Below, in pieces: positions 36,904 to 46,311 of a stretch of 64,000 nt of DNA. Positions within the stretch are counted from its first letter, which is position 1. Each line of letters opens with the position of its first letter. A program made the position numbers and the translations under genes. The DNA is from an uncultured Clostridia bacterium (GTDB lineage Bacteria; Bacillota; Clostridia; Christensenellales; Pumilibacteraceae): NCBI GenBank assembly GCA_948440265.1, contig CAOJOK010000001.1, forward strand, positions 412,187-476,186, in the 5' to 3' direction. Below the pieces are notes generated by a model. The model had not been told where the DNA came from. It worked only from the letters and a program-made list of their open reading frames with translations, and searched no databases.

Positions 36904-37677
36904 ATGAGAGAAAACAAATCATTGCTCGCCGAAATTCTCGACACCGTACTTTTTTTCACGGTTGCGATTGTGCTTTTATTCCTGCCCATTCGCACCGTGC
37001 TTTCCACGCTCGATTCGCTCTGTGCGGCAGTCGCCGCCGCAATCGCCGTTTTTGCTCTCGTCAAAATGAGAAGCGGCAGAAAGAAAGCCGAGCAAGCCGC
37101 ACTCAAACGCGGCGAAAAGATATGCAGAAGCCTGACCTATATCGGAGCGGAAAAGCGACTGCGCTCTTTCGCGGACGCGCTGTCGCGCTTTTCTTCCGTC
37201 GAAATAAAAGACGATTATCTGCAGGTCGGCGGCAAGCGCGTATATCCCGTCTTTCTGCCGAGCGGCGCAATTGCGGCGGAGTGCGCGCGCATACACGAGA
37301 TATGTCTGCGCGAAAACGTCAAAGCCGTCATAATAACGCCCGAAGCGCCCGACAAAGCCGCAACGCAGTTCATAGAAGGCAGTAAGCGTCTGAAAATTTT
37401 AAGCGGCGAGAAGCTGTTTAAGCTTGCCGCGGATATGCCGCCGCCGCAAGAGACGGTCAAGCCCAAGCAGAAGGGTCGGATTAAAAGGCTGTTTGCCGCC
37501 ACCCTGCACCGCAGTCTTTTCAGGCGGTATCTGACGGCAGGAGCCATTTTGATAGGCTCGTCCTACATTATGCCGCGCTCGCTTTTATACGTCGCGTTCG
37601 GGGTTTTGTGCATTGCCCTGTCGCTGTTGTGCCTTATGCCGAAGGGCTCGGGCAAAAAGCGCAAGGAGCGGTGTTAG
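36904..37677 (+). CDS. Membrane protein of unknown function
   Basis: A 257-residue protein. Two membrane helices at residues about 11-52 (VLFFTVAIVLLFLPI and LCAAVAAAIAVFALV) and two near the C-terminus (AGAILIGSSYIM and LYVAFGVLCIALSLLCLM) flank a cytosolic domain. That domain runs from YIGAEKRLRSFADAL to LKILSGEKLFKLAADM and contains KRVYPVFLPSGAIAAECARIHEICL. It has a nuclease-like alpha/beta feel (as in restriction-endonuclease-fold membrane proteins), but I cannot assign catalytic residues. The last four bases overlap the convergent 112-residue gene. Confidence 0.65.
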   Translation: MRENKSLLAEILDTVLFFTVAIVLLFLPIRTVLSTLDSLCAAVAAAIAVFALVKMRSGRKKAEQAALKRGEKICRSLTYIGAEKRLRSFADALSRFSSVEIKDDYLQVGGKRVYPVFLPSGAIAAECARIHEICLRENVKAVIITPEAPDKAATQFIEGSKRLKILSGEKLFKLAADMPPPQETVKPKQKGRIKRLFAATLHRSLFRRYLTAGAILIGSSYIMPRSLLYVAFGVLCIALSLLCLMPKGSGKKRKERC

Positions 37678-38012
37678 CTCTCTTTGCCGCCGTTCTTTTC
37701 TTCGCTCGGCGTTTCTTTATTTTCGCCGTCTTCTTCCCCTGTTTCTTCTTTATCCGCAGGCTTGTCCTTTTCGCCGTCTTCGGGCTTGTCCTTGTCGTCA
37801 ACGGTTATCTGCGGAGTTTTGGTTTCGGCGCGGTCGGAAAGTTTTATGACGATGAACACCGCTATGCCGACAAAGCCGGAAAACAGAGTTATATAACCGA
37901 AGCCGTGGTTCAGCGCGGTAGGCATTGCAAAGCACAGTACCAATGATACCGTAAATATCGCCATAAACACGAGCGCCACTATTGCCATTGCTTTTCGAAG
38001 TTTTTTGTTCAC
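37674..38012 (-). CDS. Small membrane protein with acidic tail
   Basis: A 112-residue protein: two membrane helices (MAIVALVFMAIFTVSLVLCF and FGYITLFSGFVGIAVFIVI) and a disordered Glu/Asp/Lys/Pro tail (DKDKPEDGEKDKPADKEE and similar). The start is GTG at 38012 with no ribosome site. TAAAAT lies 6 nt upstream and TTGCAA 17 bp further, which suggests a leaderless transcript. No family recognised. Confidence 0.6.
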   Translation of the reverse strand: MNKKLRKAMAIVALVFMAIFTVSLVLCFAMPTALNHGFGYITLFSGFVGIAVFIVIKLSDRAETKTPQITVDDKDKPEDGEKDKPADKEETGEEDGENKETPSEEKNGGKES

Positions 38013-38018
38013 GGTTAT

Positions 38019-38047
38019 ATTTTATCACAGTTTCGTGAAAGTTGCAA
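38019..38047 (-). promoter_or_regulatory. Promoter directly at the GTG start (leaderless candidate)
   Basis: Minus strand: TTGCAA (38047-38042), 17 bp, TAAAAT (38024-38019), then 6 nt to the GTG at 38012. Confidence 0.55.
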
Positions 38048-38076
38048 GAAAAATAAACAAAACAATCGGCAAAATA

Positions 38077-38105
38077 TTGCAATTTATACATAATTGCGCT
38101 ATAAT
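38077..38105 (+). promoter_or_regulatory. Promoter directly at the cls start (leaderless candidate)
   Basis: TTGCAA (38077-38082), 17 bp, TATAAT (38100-38105), then 8 nt to the ATG at 38114; no Shine-Dalgarno between. Confidence 0.65.
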
Positions 38106-38113
38106 GTTTTTAT

Positions 38114-39643
38114 ATGAAAAAGTTCTTTAAAAAGCTTTGGCGAATAATAACCAATCGGGCACTTTTGATAGCGCTCGCCCTTTTCGTTCAGCTTGCTTTA
38201 TTTGCCGCGGTCATCGTGTTTCTTTCCTTTATCTCGGTTTCCGTTTATATCGCTTTTTCTGCTCTGTCGGTTATCGTATGTTTTTTCATAATCAGCAAGG
38301 ACGACAACCCCGCCTATAAGCTCGCCTGGGTTGTGCCCATTCTCGCCCTGCCCTTTTTCGGCGGTATGCTCTATATCGTTCTCGGCAGGCGGAATATGCG
38401 CCCCAAGCGCAAAAAGCGGATACGCAAGCTGTCGCAGAAAGGGCGCGACAAGCTGCAGGAGCTTTCCGACGACGTTCGTCCCGTGCACGAGAGAAACGCC
38501 AAGCTTGCCAACTTCGTCGAAAAAAGTTCGGGCTTCCCCGTCTTTGAAAATTCCGCCGTGAAATATTACGACGTCGGAGAGAAATATGCCGCCGCGCTCA
38601 TAGAAGAACTCAAATCCGCAGAGAAGTTTATATTTCTCGAATACTTCATTATCGACACGGGAAAATTCTGGGACTCCGTTTTGGAAGTGCTTAAAGAGAA
38701 AGCCGCAAGCGGCGTGGACGTGCGCATAATTTACGACGACGTGGGCTGTCTGTTTAAGCTGCCGTCCAACTATGACAAAACGCTTAAAGCCGCGAAAATC
38801 AAGACCAGCGTTTTCAATCGGCTCGTTCCGTCGCTCGACATAAGAATGAACAACCGCTCTCACCGCAAGATAGCCGTTATCGACGGCAAAGTCGCGTTTA
38901 CGGGCGGAATCAATATTGCCGACGAATACGTCAACGAGATAACGCGGTTCGGGCACTGGAAGGACACGGGCATATCCGTGCGCGGCGCGGCGGTGAACAG
39001 TTTTACGATTATGTTTCTGACTTTCTGGGCGGCGTCCGAAAATCAATCCGACGTCGATTTCGAGCCCTATATCACTTTCGATTATCCCGTTTCGAGCACG
39101 GAAAAAATACAGCCGCTGTCGGGCGACCCCAATCGCGGTCAGATTATAGAAAACTCGTTTATACAGATAATAAACAACGCCAGCCGTTACGTCTACATCA
39201 ATACGCCCTATCTCATTCCCGACAACGAGACGTACACGGCGCTGTGTCTTGCCGCAAAGAGCGGCGTGGACGTGCGCATAACTATGCCGCATATCCCCGA
39301 CAAGAAAATGGTGTTTATGATGTCGCGCTCTTTCTACCCCGGACTTTTGAAAGCCGGCGTCAAGATTTACGAATACGTTCCCGGATTTCTGCACGCGAAA
39401 AGTCTGGTATGCGACGACGACGTGGCGTACGTCGGCTCGTGCAATATGGACTATCGCTCTTTCTATCTGCACTATGAATGCGGCGCGATTTTATACGAAT
39501 CCGACTGCATTGCGGACATAAAGCAGGACTATCTGACCACGCTTAAGGAGTGCAAGCCCATTTCTTACGAAACGGCAACCGACGTCACCTTTCTCACGAA
39601 AATCGCGCGCTCGATTATACGCGTATTCGCGCCGCTGTTATAA
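38114..39643 (+). CDS. cls: Cardiolipin synthase
   Basis: A 509-residue membrane phospholipase-D-family enzyme joining two phosphatidylglycerols into cardiolipin. Two N-terminal membrane helices precede a basic linker (RRNMRPKRKKRIRK). Two catalytic HxK(x)4D motifs are present: HRKIAVIDGKVAFTGG near residue 250 and HAKSLVCDDDVAYVGS near 425. Length and order match Bacillota Cls (PLDc_N plus two PLDc_2). It probably initiates from a leaderless mRNA. Confidence 0.95.
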   Translation: MKKFFKKLWRIITNRALLIALALFVQLALFAAVIVFLSFISVSVYIAFSALSVIVCFFIISKDDNPAYKLAWVVPILALPFFGGMLYIVLGRRNMRPKRKKRIRKLSQKGRDKLQELSDDVRPVHERNAKLANFVEKSSGFPVFENSAVKYYDVGEKYAAALIEELKSAEKFIFLEYFIIDTGKFWDSVLEVLKEKAASGVDVRIIYDDVGCLFKLPSNYDKTLKAAKIKTSVFNRLVPSLDIRMNNRSHRKIAVIDGKVAFTGGINIADEYVNEITRFGHWKDTGISVRGAAVNSFTIMFLTFWAASENQSDVDFEPYITFDYPVSSTEKIQPLSGDPNRGQIIENSFIQIINNASRYVYINTPYLIPDNETYTALCLAAKSGVDVRITMPHIPDKKMVFMMSRSFYPGLLKAGVKIYEYVPGFLHAKSLVCDDDVAYVGSCNMDYRSFYLHYECGAILYESDCIADIKQDYLTTLKECKPISYETATDVTFLTKIARSIIRVFAPLL

Positions 39644-39671
39644 TAGGTTTATTTGAAATACTCGCAGACAT

Positions 39672-39735
39672 CGCCGCTTCCTATTGGATTCCGGCATACC
39701 GCTCAATTGGCTTTCGTATGCCGCGGCGGTTTTTT
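39672..39735 (+). terminator. Terminator of cls
   Basis: A compound hairpin with GGCATAC (39693-39699) pairing to GTATGCC (39716-39722) and GC-rich outer pairs, followed by TTTTTT at 39730-39735. Confidence 0.7.
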
Positions 39736-39757
39736 GCAAGTAAATTCGAGTTTGAAT

Positions 39758-39791
39758 AAAAAAACCGCAGGAACAAATCGTGCGGTTTTTC
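39758..39791. terminator. Bidirectional terminator between cls and the ABC exporter
   Basis: AAAACCGCA (39761-39769) pairs with TGCGGTTTT (39781-39789), with A-run and T-run outside. Confidence 0.8.
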
Positions 39792-39847
39792 GGGTATTTT
39801 TCGTTTTTATATCGGGTGCAAATGCGGCAATGTTTAAAGCCGAATGA

Positions 39848-41611
39848 TTACAGGTTTTTGAACTGGTATTCGTACAGCGATTTATATATGCCGCCTGCCT
39901 TTATCAACTGCTCGTGCGAGCCGCGCTCGGCTATGCCGTCGTGCGTGACGACGATTATCTCGTCGGCGTTTTTGACCGTGGACAGTCTGTGCGCGACGAC
40001 CAGCGTCGTTCTGCCCTCGGACAGATGCGACAGCGCTTCCTGTATCTGCATTTCCGTCGCGTTGTCGAGTGCTGACGTGGCTTCGTCCAAAATCAGTATC
40101 GGCGGATTTTTCAAAAATGCGCGCGCTATCGATATGCGCTGTTTCTGTCCGCCCGAAAGCTTGACGCCGCGCTCGCCGACGTTTGTTTCGTATCCGTCGG
40201 GAAGCGACCGAATATACTCGTCGATATTCGCCTTTTTTGCCGCGGCGGCTATTTCTTCGTCGGTCGCGTCGAAATCGCCGTATGCGATATTCTCCTTTAT
40301 CGTGCCGTTGAACAGGAAAACGTCCTGCTGGACTATGCCGATATTTTTGCGCAGAGCGCGGCGGCTCAAATCGCGGATATCGTATCCGTCCACGGTTATC
40401 CTGCCGTCGTCAATCTCGTAAAAGCGCGGTATCAAGTGGCAGAGCGTCGTTTTGCCGCCGCCGCTGGGCCCGACCAAAGCGACGGTCTTGCCTGCTTCTA
40501 TCTTCATCGAAAAGTCGCTGATTACTTTTTTATCGCTTTCGTCGTTCTTATAGCCGAACGTGACGTTTTCGAAGGTTATGTTTCCGTTTAAGCTCGGCGG
40601 AGAAATTGCGTCTTCCTTTTCCTGCTCGGGCTGTATATCCATTATGTCGCAGAAGCGTTTGAAGCCCGTCGCGCCATCCTGTATCTGTTCGTAAATCGTG
40701 GTGAGCGTGCGTATCGGGTTTATCAGTGCGCTGATATAAAGCACGAACGCCGCAAATTCGCCCGTGTCTATCATTTCGTAATAGAAGAAAAGTCCCGAGG
40801 CAAGCAGTACGGCAAAATACAGAAAGTCGAGCATAAACGTCATCGACGAAAAGAATTCGCCCATAACCTTATACTGTCTGCTTTTCGCCTTTACGAAAGC
40901 CTTATTGCCCTTTTCGAATTTTTCCTTCTCGTGGTCTTCGGACGCGTAAGCGCGCGAAACTCTCATTCCCGAAATCGCGCTTTCTATATCCGCGTTTATT
41001 TCGCCCTGCACTTCCCTTGTCTTTTCATAGACCTTTATCATACGGTTGCGCATAAGCATTATATAAATCACTATGATGGGAATGAACGCAAACACTATCA
41101 GCGACAGCCACACGTTTATCGTCGCCACCATTATAAATGCGCCGACTATCGTTATGCACGACAAGAATACGTCTTCGGGACCGTGGTGCGCCAGCTCCGC
41201 AATCTCGAAAAGGTCGTTTGTCATACGGCTCATTATTACGCCCGTTTTATTGTCGTCGTAATATTTGAACGGAAGTTTTTGCAGGTGATTGAAAAGCTGC
41301 GAACGCATATCCGCCTGTATTCTCACGCCGACGAGATGTCCCCAATACTGCAATACGAAATTCAGCAGGGCTTTTATCGCGTACACGGCAAGCAATATAC
41401 CTGCCGCGGCAAGCAGCAGATTCAGCAGTTTATTCGGCACATAGTTGTTTATTATTTCCTTTGTGATATAGGGGTATAAAAGGTTGAACACCGCAATCAA
41501 GAGAGCGCACAGCATATCCACGACGAACAGCTTTTTGTGCGGTTTATAAAACTTGACGAAGCGTTTCAGCAGTCCTTTGTTTTTTTGTTTCTTTATCTTT
41601 TCTTTTTTCAT
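39848..41611 (-). CDS. ABC exporter, fused membrane and ATPase domains (MsbA/multidrug type)
   Basis: A 587-residue half-transporter: six membrane helices (residues about 28-310), then an ATPase domain with Walker A GPSGGGKTT, Q-loop IVQQDVFLF, signature LSGGQKQR, Walker B ILILDEATSALD and H-loop AHRLS. It works as a dimer exporting a lipid, peptide or drug; the substrate cannot be told. Very basic N-terminus (MKKEKIKKQKNKGLLKRF). It is monocistronic. Confidence 0.95.
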   Translation of the reverse strand: MKKEKIKKQKNKGLLKRFVKFYKPHKKLFVVDMLCALLIAVFNLLYPYITKEIINNYVPNKLLNLLLAAAGILLAVYAIKALLNFVLQYWGHLVGVRIQADMRSQLFNHLQKLPFKYYDDNKTGVIMSRMTNDLFEIAELAHHGPEDVFLSCITIVGAFIMVATINVWLSLIVFAFIPIIVIYIMLMRNRMIKVYEKTREVQGEINADIESAISGMRVSRAYASEDHEKEKFEKGNKAFVKAKSRQYKVMGEFFSSMTFMLDFLYFAVLLASGLFFYYEMIDTGEFAAFVLYISALINPIRTLTTIYEQIQDGATGFKRFCDIMDIQPEQEKEDAISPPSLNGNITFENVTFGYKNDESDKKVISDFSMKIEAGKTVALVGPSGGGKTTLCHLIPRFYEIDDGRITVDGYDIRDLSRRALRKNIGIVQQDVFLFNGTIKENIAYGDFDATDEEIAAAAKKANIDEYIRSLPDGYETNVGERGVKLSGGQKQRISIARAFLKNPPILILDEATSALDNATEMQIQEALSHLSEGRTTLVVAHRLSTVKNADEIIVVTHDGIAERGSHEQLIKAGGIYKSLYEYQFKNL

Positions 41612-41681
41612 TTATTGTTCCGTCCCATAATAGTTATCCCCCGATTATGCCATACTAACGGTATAACAGGAGGATTTTTGT

Positions 41682-41804
41682 ATGAATAAATTTATCGACG
41701 TGGAAGAAGAATTCAAGAGCAAAACCGACCCCGACGGCTGGTACACGGGTGTGACGACAACCGACGAATATGACGAACCCGTTCAGGACGCCGACGATTT
41801 ATAA
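41682..41804 (+). CDS. Acidic 40-residue miniprotein
   Basis: An ORF with an excellent ribosome site (ACAGGAGGATTTTTGT) before ATG 41682. The product begins MNKFIDVEEEFKSKTDPDGW and ends EPVQDADDL, strongly acidic, without cysteine or membrane segment. It lies between the divergent ABC exporter and the TIR-LRR gene that converges on it. No family known; the ribosome site and codon use resemble real genes. Confidence 0.55.
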   Translation: MNKFIDVEEEFKSKTDPDGWYTGVTTTDEYDEPVQDADDL

Positions 41805-41823
41805 TACATCGGAAAAGCTATTG

Positions 41824-44800
41824 TTATCTCCACCCTATAAGCCACAGTTCATCGACATAGCTTACCGTTAAGCAATATGCGGCGCTTTCGTCGTCATAAA
41901 ATATTATTTGCTTACCTACATCGTTATGCCAATCCCGTTCCGAAAATTTTGCCGTTTTAAGATTATCGCACCCGTAAAAAGCTTTGCTGTAGATAGCTTC
42001 CACATAAGAACCTATTTCCACGCTTTTCAAAGACTTGCAGTTCATAAATGCCCAACCGCCGATAGTTCTCGCTTTCCCGTTGACAACGACCTTTTCGACA
42101 TTCGTATCGCAGAAAGCGTAATTTGAGATTTCGTATTTTTCTCCGTCGCAATCGGCAGGCAACGTCATTTCTTTTACATCGGAAAGACAGCAAATCAAAA
42201 TATTTTTGGAATAATTCTTTTTTTGATAAAAAACAAAATCGCCGCTCTTTATGAAGTTGCTTTTATAATTTACGTCATCCGTTATTAAGTCCGCATATTT
42301 CGCCACGCTTCCGTTACTGCTGTAACCTGCGTCGAGGTAGAGACCGGAAAGGTTGACGATTTCATAAAGCTTTTCGCAGTTTGTAAATGCAAAATTTTCT
42401 ATATTCTTTAACTCCGCGTTCAGCGTAACGTTATAAAGGTTGTAACAACTATAAAACGCAAATTCGTCTATCGACACCGTTCTGTCGGCAAGCACGACCT
42501 TATATATAAGCGGATTTTTATAGAATGCGTAAGGCGCAATGCAGTAATTCTTGCCTGCAAAAGCGTCGGGCATAGTCAATTCCCTTTCCTTGCCCTTATA
42601 GCCCAAGACTACCACAGTATCGTCGTTATCGGGATGGACGTAATATATAAAGTCGTCCTTTTCCACGATTTTGCTTTCGGCGGCAGAATTTATATATTCG
42701 ACCAAATAGTTTAGCCCTGCCGAAGAACTTGTGCCCGACGGAAAGACATTGCCTTTCGGCGACACTATTTCATAGAGCTTATGACAATTCGAGAACGAAT
42801 TCTTGCCCAAATTTTTGACGTCCTTTCCCAGCGTGACGCGGACAAGGTTGTAACAGTCGGCAAAAGCGTTTTCGCTGACTTCAATAAGGCTGTCGGGAAG
42901 ATTTACATAAACGAGATTCTTGTTTTCACTGAATGCGCTTACCGCAATCTTCGTCGTGCCCTCGCGCAACGAAAGAGTGTCCGTATCGCCGTACCAGCCG
43001 TAAGCAAGGTTTCCTATGTACGTCACATTGTTATCGTTTTGCAAAAGCTTGTCGCAACCCTTAAATGCTCCTTTATACACATTGCCGACGCCTTTTTCGA
43101 AATAAATTTCTTCCAACATCTCGCAGTTTTCAAACACGCCGTCTTTTATATCGCCTCTCAAGACGGTAACTTTTTTGAGCGACTTCGGAATGTAGTAATT
43201 TCTTTTTGCGACGGTCGACGAATCTTTCAAAAAGCTTTGAGTGACTTCGACATACTTATCCGCCTTTTTTTCAGGCTCTTCCGACGCGAACAAATAGCCG
43301 AAAAGATTTTCTTCGTTGCTGTTCAAATTTGCGCCTGCCCCGACGAAGGGAACGGTCACTTCTTTGAGACTGTCTAAATCTGCAAGGAAGCCTTTGCTTA
43401 TCGTAACGGTTTTGGAATCGAATTCGACGCTTTTGACTCTGCCGCCCAAAGGCTTCAAACTGTCGCCTTTATAATTGTTTCCTATTACCAAATCGAGCCT
43501 GCCCCAGCCGCCGACGACATCGTAAAGCGGCGCGGTCAGTTTCACTTTCGTATCTAATGCCGCATAAATTTCGATTACCGTTCCTTCGTTGTATCTGATT
43601 ATACAGCCGTTTTCATAGGTATAGCCTTTTTCGTTGTCTACCGTGCCTATTCTCTTTTCCGACACGTTCACGCCGAACACCATAGCCGTGACGCAGAGCG
43701 CGCACGCTATCGTCATAAACACTATTCTGCCGACAGTGCCGCAATAGGCGCTTCGCATACGGCGCACCATAAGTACGAAAACCACTATCGTGATTATGCC
43801 CGTCACCACCGTCACGAAGTACGGCAGAAAACTGCCGACGGGCACAAGCATAAGCATCCAGATATTGAAGAAAGGCTGAACGCCGACAAAGCCCAAAATC
43901 TGCGACGTCAGCGTTGCCGCCGTAATCAGAAAGGCAAACACCATAACGATATTGACGGCGGTGTTCTTTATCTTTCTTGCCGCAGCGGATTTTCTCTGCG
44001 CCGCTTTTTCGGTGCGGTTTTTCTCCGCCGCGTCTATCTGCTTCTGTCTGACCGATTTTATATGCGTGAACGTCTTGCCTTCCGCCGCTTTGAGCGCCAT
44101 ATCGAAGTATTTATTGTCCACGACTTCGAAGTCGAAGTTGTAAAGTTCTTCTTCCTTTTGGCAGCCGTAATCGCAAAGCATCATATGCCAATAGACGTCG
44201 GCTTTGTCGGAAGCGTCGTTCAGCACGAGATTGTAATAGTGCATTGCGACGTACCAGAACTTCTTTTCCGACGCGGTATCCGCCATTGCGCGTATGCGGA
44301 GCGGCAGGACGTTGACGGGATAGAAGCTCAAAAACCTGTCGTAAAACTTGATTACGGCGTCGGTGTCCGCGTCCTTGATTTCCGCAGGACTGCGCTTTTG
44401 CGCGGTCTTTAAGTCGACCGTGCGCGCGTCCCAATAGGCTTTCAGACCGTTTACGATTGCCCTGTTCCACCCGTCCACTTTCGTCACGCGCATTTCGCTC
44501 GGGATATATGAAAGAATATCTTTCATACTTTCGAAATCGGAATCGGCAAACTTTACAAGGCGGCTGACTGCGAAATAATCGCCATACGAACAGCAGTATT
44601 TGGACGCCAAAAGATAAATATCCTTTGCTTCTATATTGCCGTCTTCGTACTCGTCGATTATCTTTTTCGCGTAAGCCAGCGCGACCGAAAACTGTCTTTT
44701 ATTCAGGGCGTTGTGCGCCATACCCAATATTTCTTCCGTTTCTTCGGCGTCGGTAAAGCCGAATCTCGGAAGCAGAGTGTCGAACATTTTTTTGTCGCTG

Positions 44801-46260
44801 TCGGCACGCGCCTTATCCAGCAGTTCTTTGAGATGAGTTTTTCTTCTCGGGTAGTCGTACGGCAGGACTATTTCCAGCGCCGCCATTCTCGACTGCGCCG
44901 TGCCGCACGAAGAATTCAGGTATCTATACAAATTATCGAGCACGGTGTGCAGCCAATCCTTGGAGCCGCCGCTTTCGATTATCTTTTTGAACACCGTTAT
45001 GTCGGATACTTTGTTTATGTTTTCGGGCTGTTTGAAGTCGGAAATCTTATTCAGTCCGCAGTCTATGACGAGTTGAAGCGCAAGTATTCTGCCGTCCGTT
45101 CTGCCTTCGGCTTCCACTTCGGCTTTAAGCTCCTGAAACTTTTTGACGGTCTTTTGTCTGCGGCTCGTGCAAAGGTCAGCTTCTATGAGTTCCAGCTGTT
45201 TGTCTATGCTCAACGTGAGTTCGTCGGAGAAAGTCTGTATGGAAAGCGTGCTTTCTTCCACCGTTTCCCTGTCTCTCGTCACCTTTTTCTTGTGCGAAGT
45301 CTTGCCGACGATATCCACCGTGCCCAGACCGTTATAGCGTTTGACGAAGGAGACGAGGCGTTCCACGTCGCTTAAATAGGACGCTTTGAACATATCGAAG
45401 TTCGGCCACTGCGTATCTTTGAGCGCAAGCGGCAGAGACGGCATATTTTCTTCGTAACCCAAAATCAGCGCGGAGCGTTTCTTTTTGCCCTTTGCCATAT
45501 AGTACAAAAATCTGCGCCACTCGTTTTCCACCCACTGCGCGGTCAGGTATTCGCTTTTCGTGCCGACAAGTATCATTGCCTGACTTGTCTGCAATGCTTT
45601 GAGTATTCTCGGCTCGTACTTCTCGCCGTGAAGTCCCGTATCCTTGCCTATAGACACGGGCGAGAAAAACACGCGGTAGCCCTTTTTCCGCAAGTGATTG
45701 AATATTTCTTCGGCTTTCTTCTTGTCGCGCGTTTCCACCGTCAGCGTTTTTCCGTCGGCGGTTTTGACGGTTTCCGAGCTTTTGAAGGAAATGAAAACGT
45801 CGTACGAGCTTTCCTTATCCACGAGTTCGAAGAACTGTTCCAAAAGGGAGTCCAGCTCGTCAGCCTTTCTTTCGTACTCCTTGGCTTCGTCGGGCGAGGC
45901 GAACTTGATACAGTTTTTATAGTTCGCGCTGTCCTTGATTTTCTCTTTCTCGCTGTAAGAGTACGAGAAAAACGTCGGCTTTGCCGTTTCGCCTTCCTGC
46001 ACGTATACGACGCCGAGTTCGGCAAGCAGCGACTGCCAATAGCCCTCGCTGCTCTCGGGCTGTTTCTTCAATAGTTCCTTACAGAGTTCTTCCGCCTGTA
46101 TGAACTCGCGCAGCTGTCTGCGCGAAGCTATTTCCTGAAATTCGCCTGCAAGCGCAGGAGAATTGCTTTCATAAGTATTGCCGCAATACCGACAAACGTA
46201 TTTGCCGTTCTTTTCGGCGAGCGGACTGCAACAGGTGGAACAAATCTTCAATTCTGCCAT
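41824..46260 (-). CDS. Zinc ribbon-TIR-transmembrane-LRR receptor-like protein
   Basis: A 1478-residue protein, last gene of the ESCRT-like operon. Residues 7-26 hold a zinc ribbon (CSTC, CRYC). Residues about 152-305 are a TIR domain: YDVFISFKSSE opens it, and AQWVENEWRRFL carries a W-V-x-x-E pattern (E247) like the catalytic Glu of NADase TIRs such as SARM1. A long helical region with TPR-like pairs follows (about 340-760). Three or four membrane helices lie at about 765-860. Residues about 900-1478 are BspA-type leucine-rich repeats (LRR_5; units such as SLIEVSENAFADCYNLVRVTLG). The parity of the helices decides whether the LRRs are outside. A role as sensor-effector is inferred. AAGGAAA precedes the ATG. 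Confidence 0.88.
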   Translation of the reverse strand: MAELKICSTCCSPLAEKNGKYVCRYCGNTYESNSPALAGEFQEIASRRQLREFIQAEELCKELLKKQPESSEGYWQSLLAELGVVYVQEGETAKPTFFSYSYSEKEKIKDSANYKNCIKFASPDEAKEYERKADELDSLLEQFFELVDKESSYDVFISFKSSETVKTADGKTLTVETRDKKKAEEIFNHLRKKGYRVFFSPVSIGKDTGLHGEKYEPRILKALQTSQAMILVGTKSEYLTAQWVENEWRRFLYYMAKGKKKRSALILGYEENMPSLPLALKDTQWPNFDMFKASYLSDVERLVSFVKRYNGLGTVDIVGKTSHKKKVTRDRETVEESTLSIQTFSDELTLSIDKQLELIEADLCTSRRQKTVKKFQELKAEVEAEGRTDGRILALQLVIDCGLNKISDFKQPENINKVSDITVFKKIIESGGSKDWLHTVLDNLYRYLNSSCGTAQSRMAALEIVLPYDYPRRKTHLKELLDKARADSDKKMFDTLLPRFGFTDAEETEEILGMAHNALNKRQFSVALAYAKKIIDEYEDGNIEAKDIYLLASKYCCSYGDYFAVSRLVKFADSDFESMKDILSYIPSEMRVTKVDGWNRAIVNGLKAYWDARTVDLKTAQKRSPAEIKDADTDAVIKFYDRFLSFYPVNVLPLRIRAMADTASEKKFWYVAMHYYNLVLNDASDKADVYWHMMLCDYGCQKEEELYNFDFEVVDNKYFDMALKAAEGKTFTHIKSVRQKQIDAAEKNRTEKAAQRKSAAARKIKNTAVNIVMVFAFLITAATLTSQILGFVGVQPFFNIWMLMLVPVGSFLPYFVTVVTGIITIVVFVLMVRRMRSAYCGTVGRIVFMTIACALCVTAMVFGVNVSEKRIGTVDNEKGYTYENGCIIRYNEGTVIEIYAALDTKVKLTAPLYDVVGGWGRLDLVIGNNYKGDSLKPLGGRVKSVEFDSKTVTISKGFLADLDSLKEVTVPFVGAGANLNSNEENLFGYLFASEEPEKKADKYVEVTQSFLKDSSTVAKRNYYIPKSLKKVTVLRGDIKDGVFENCEMLEEIYFEKGVGNVYKGAFKGCDKLLQNDNNVTYIGNLAYGWYGDTDTLSLREGTTKIAVSAFSENKNLVYVNLPDSLIEVSENAFADCYNLVRVTLGKDVKNLGKNSFSNCHKLYEIVSPKGNVFPSGTSSSAGLNYLVEYINSAAESKIVEKDDFIYYVHPDNDDTVVVLGYKGKERELTMPDAFAGKNYCIAPYAFYKNPLIYKVVLADRTVSIDEFAFYSCYNLYNVTLNAELKNIENFAFTNCEKLYEIVNLSGLYLDAGYSSNGSVAKYADLITDDVNYKSNFIKSGDFVFYQKKNYSKNILICCLSDVKEMTLPADCDGEKYEISNYAFCDTNVEKVVVNGKARTIGGWAFMNCKSLKSVEIGSYVEAIYSKAFYGCDNLKTAKFSERDWHNDVGKQIIFYDDESAAYCLTVSYVDELWLIGWR

Positions 46261-46311
46261 ATCGGTTTCCTTATCTTTTCAATTTTTATCTATACCTTTT
46301 ACAATCTTGTT

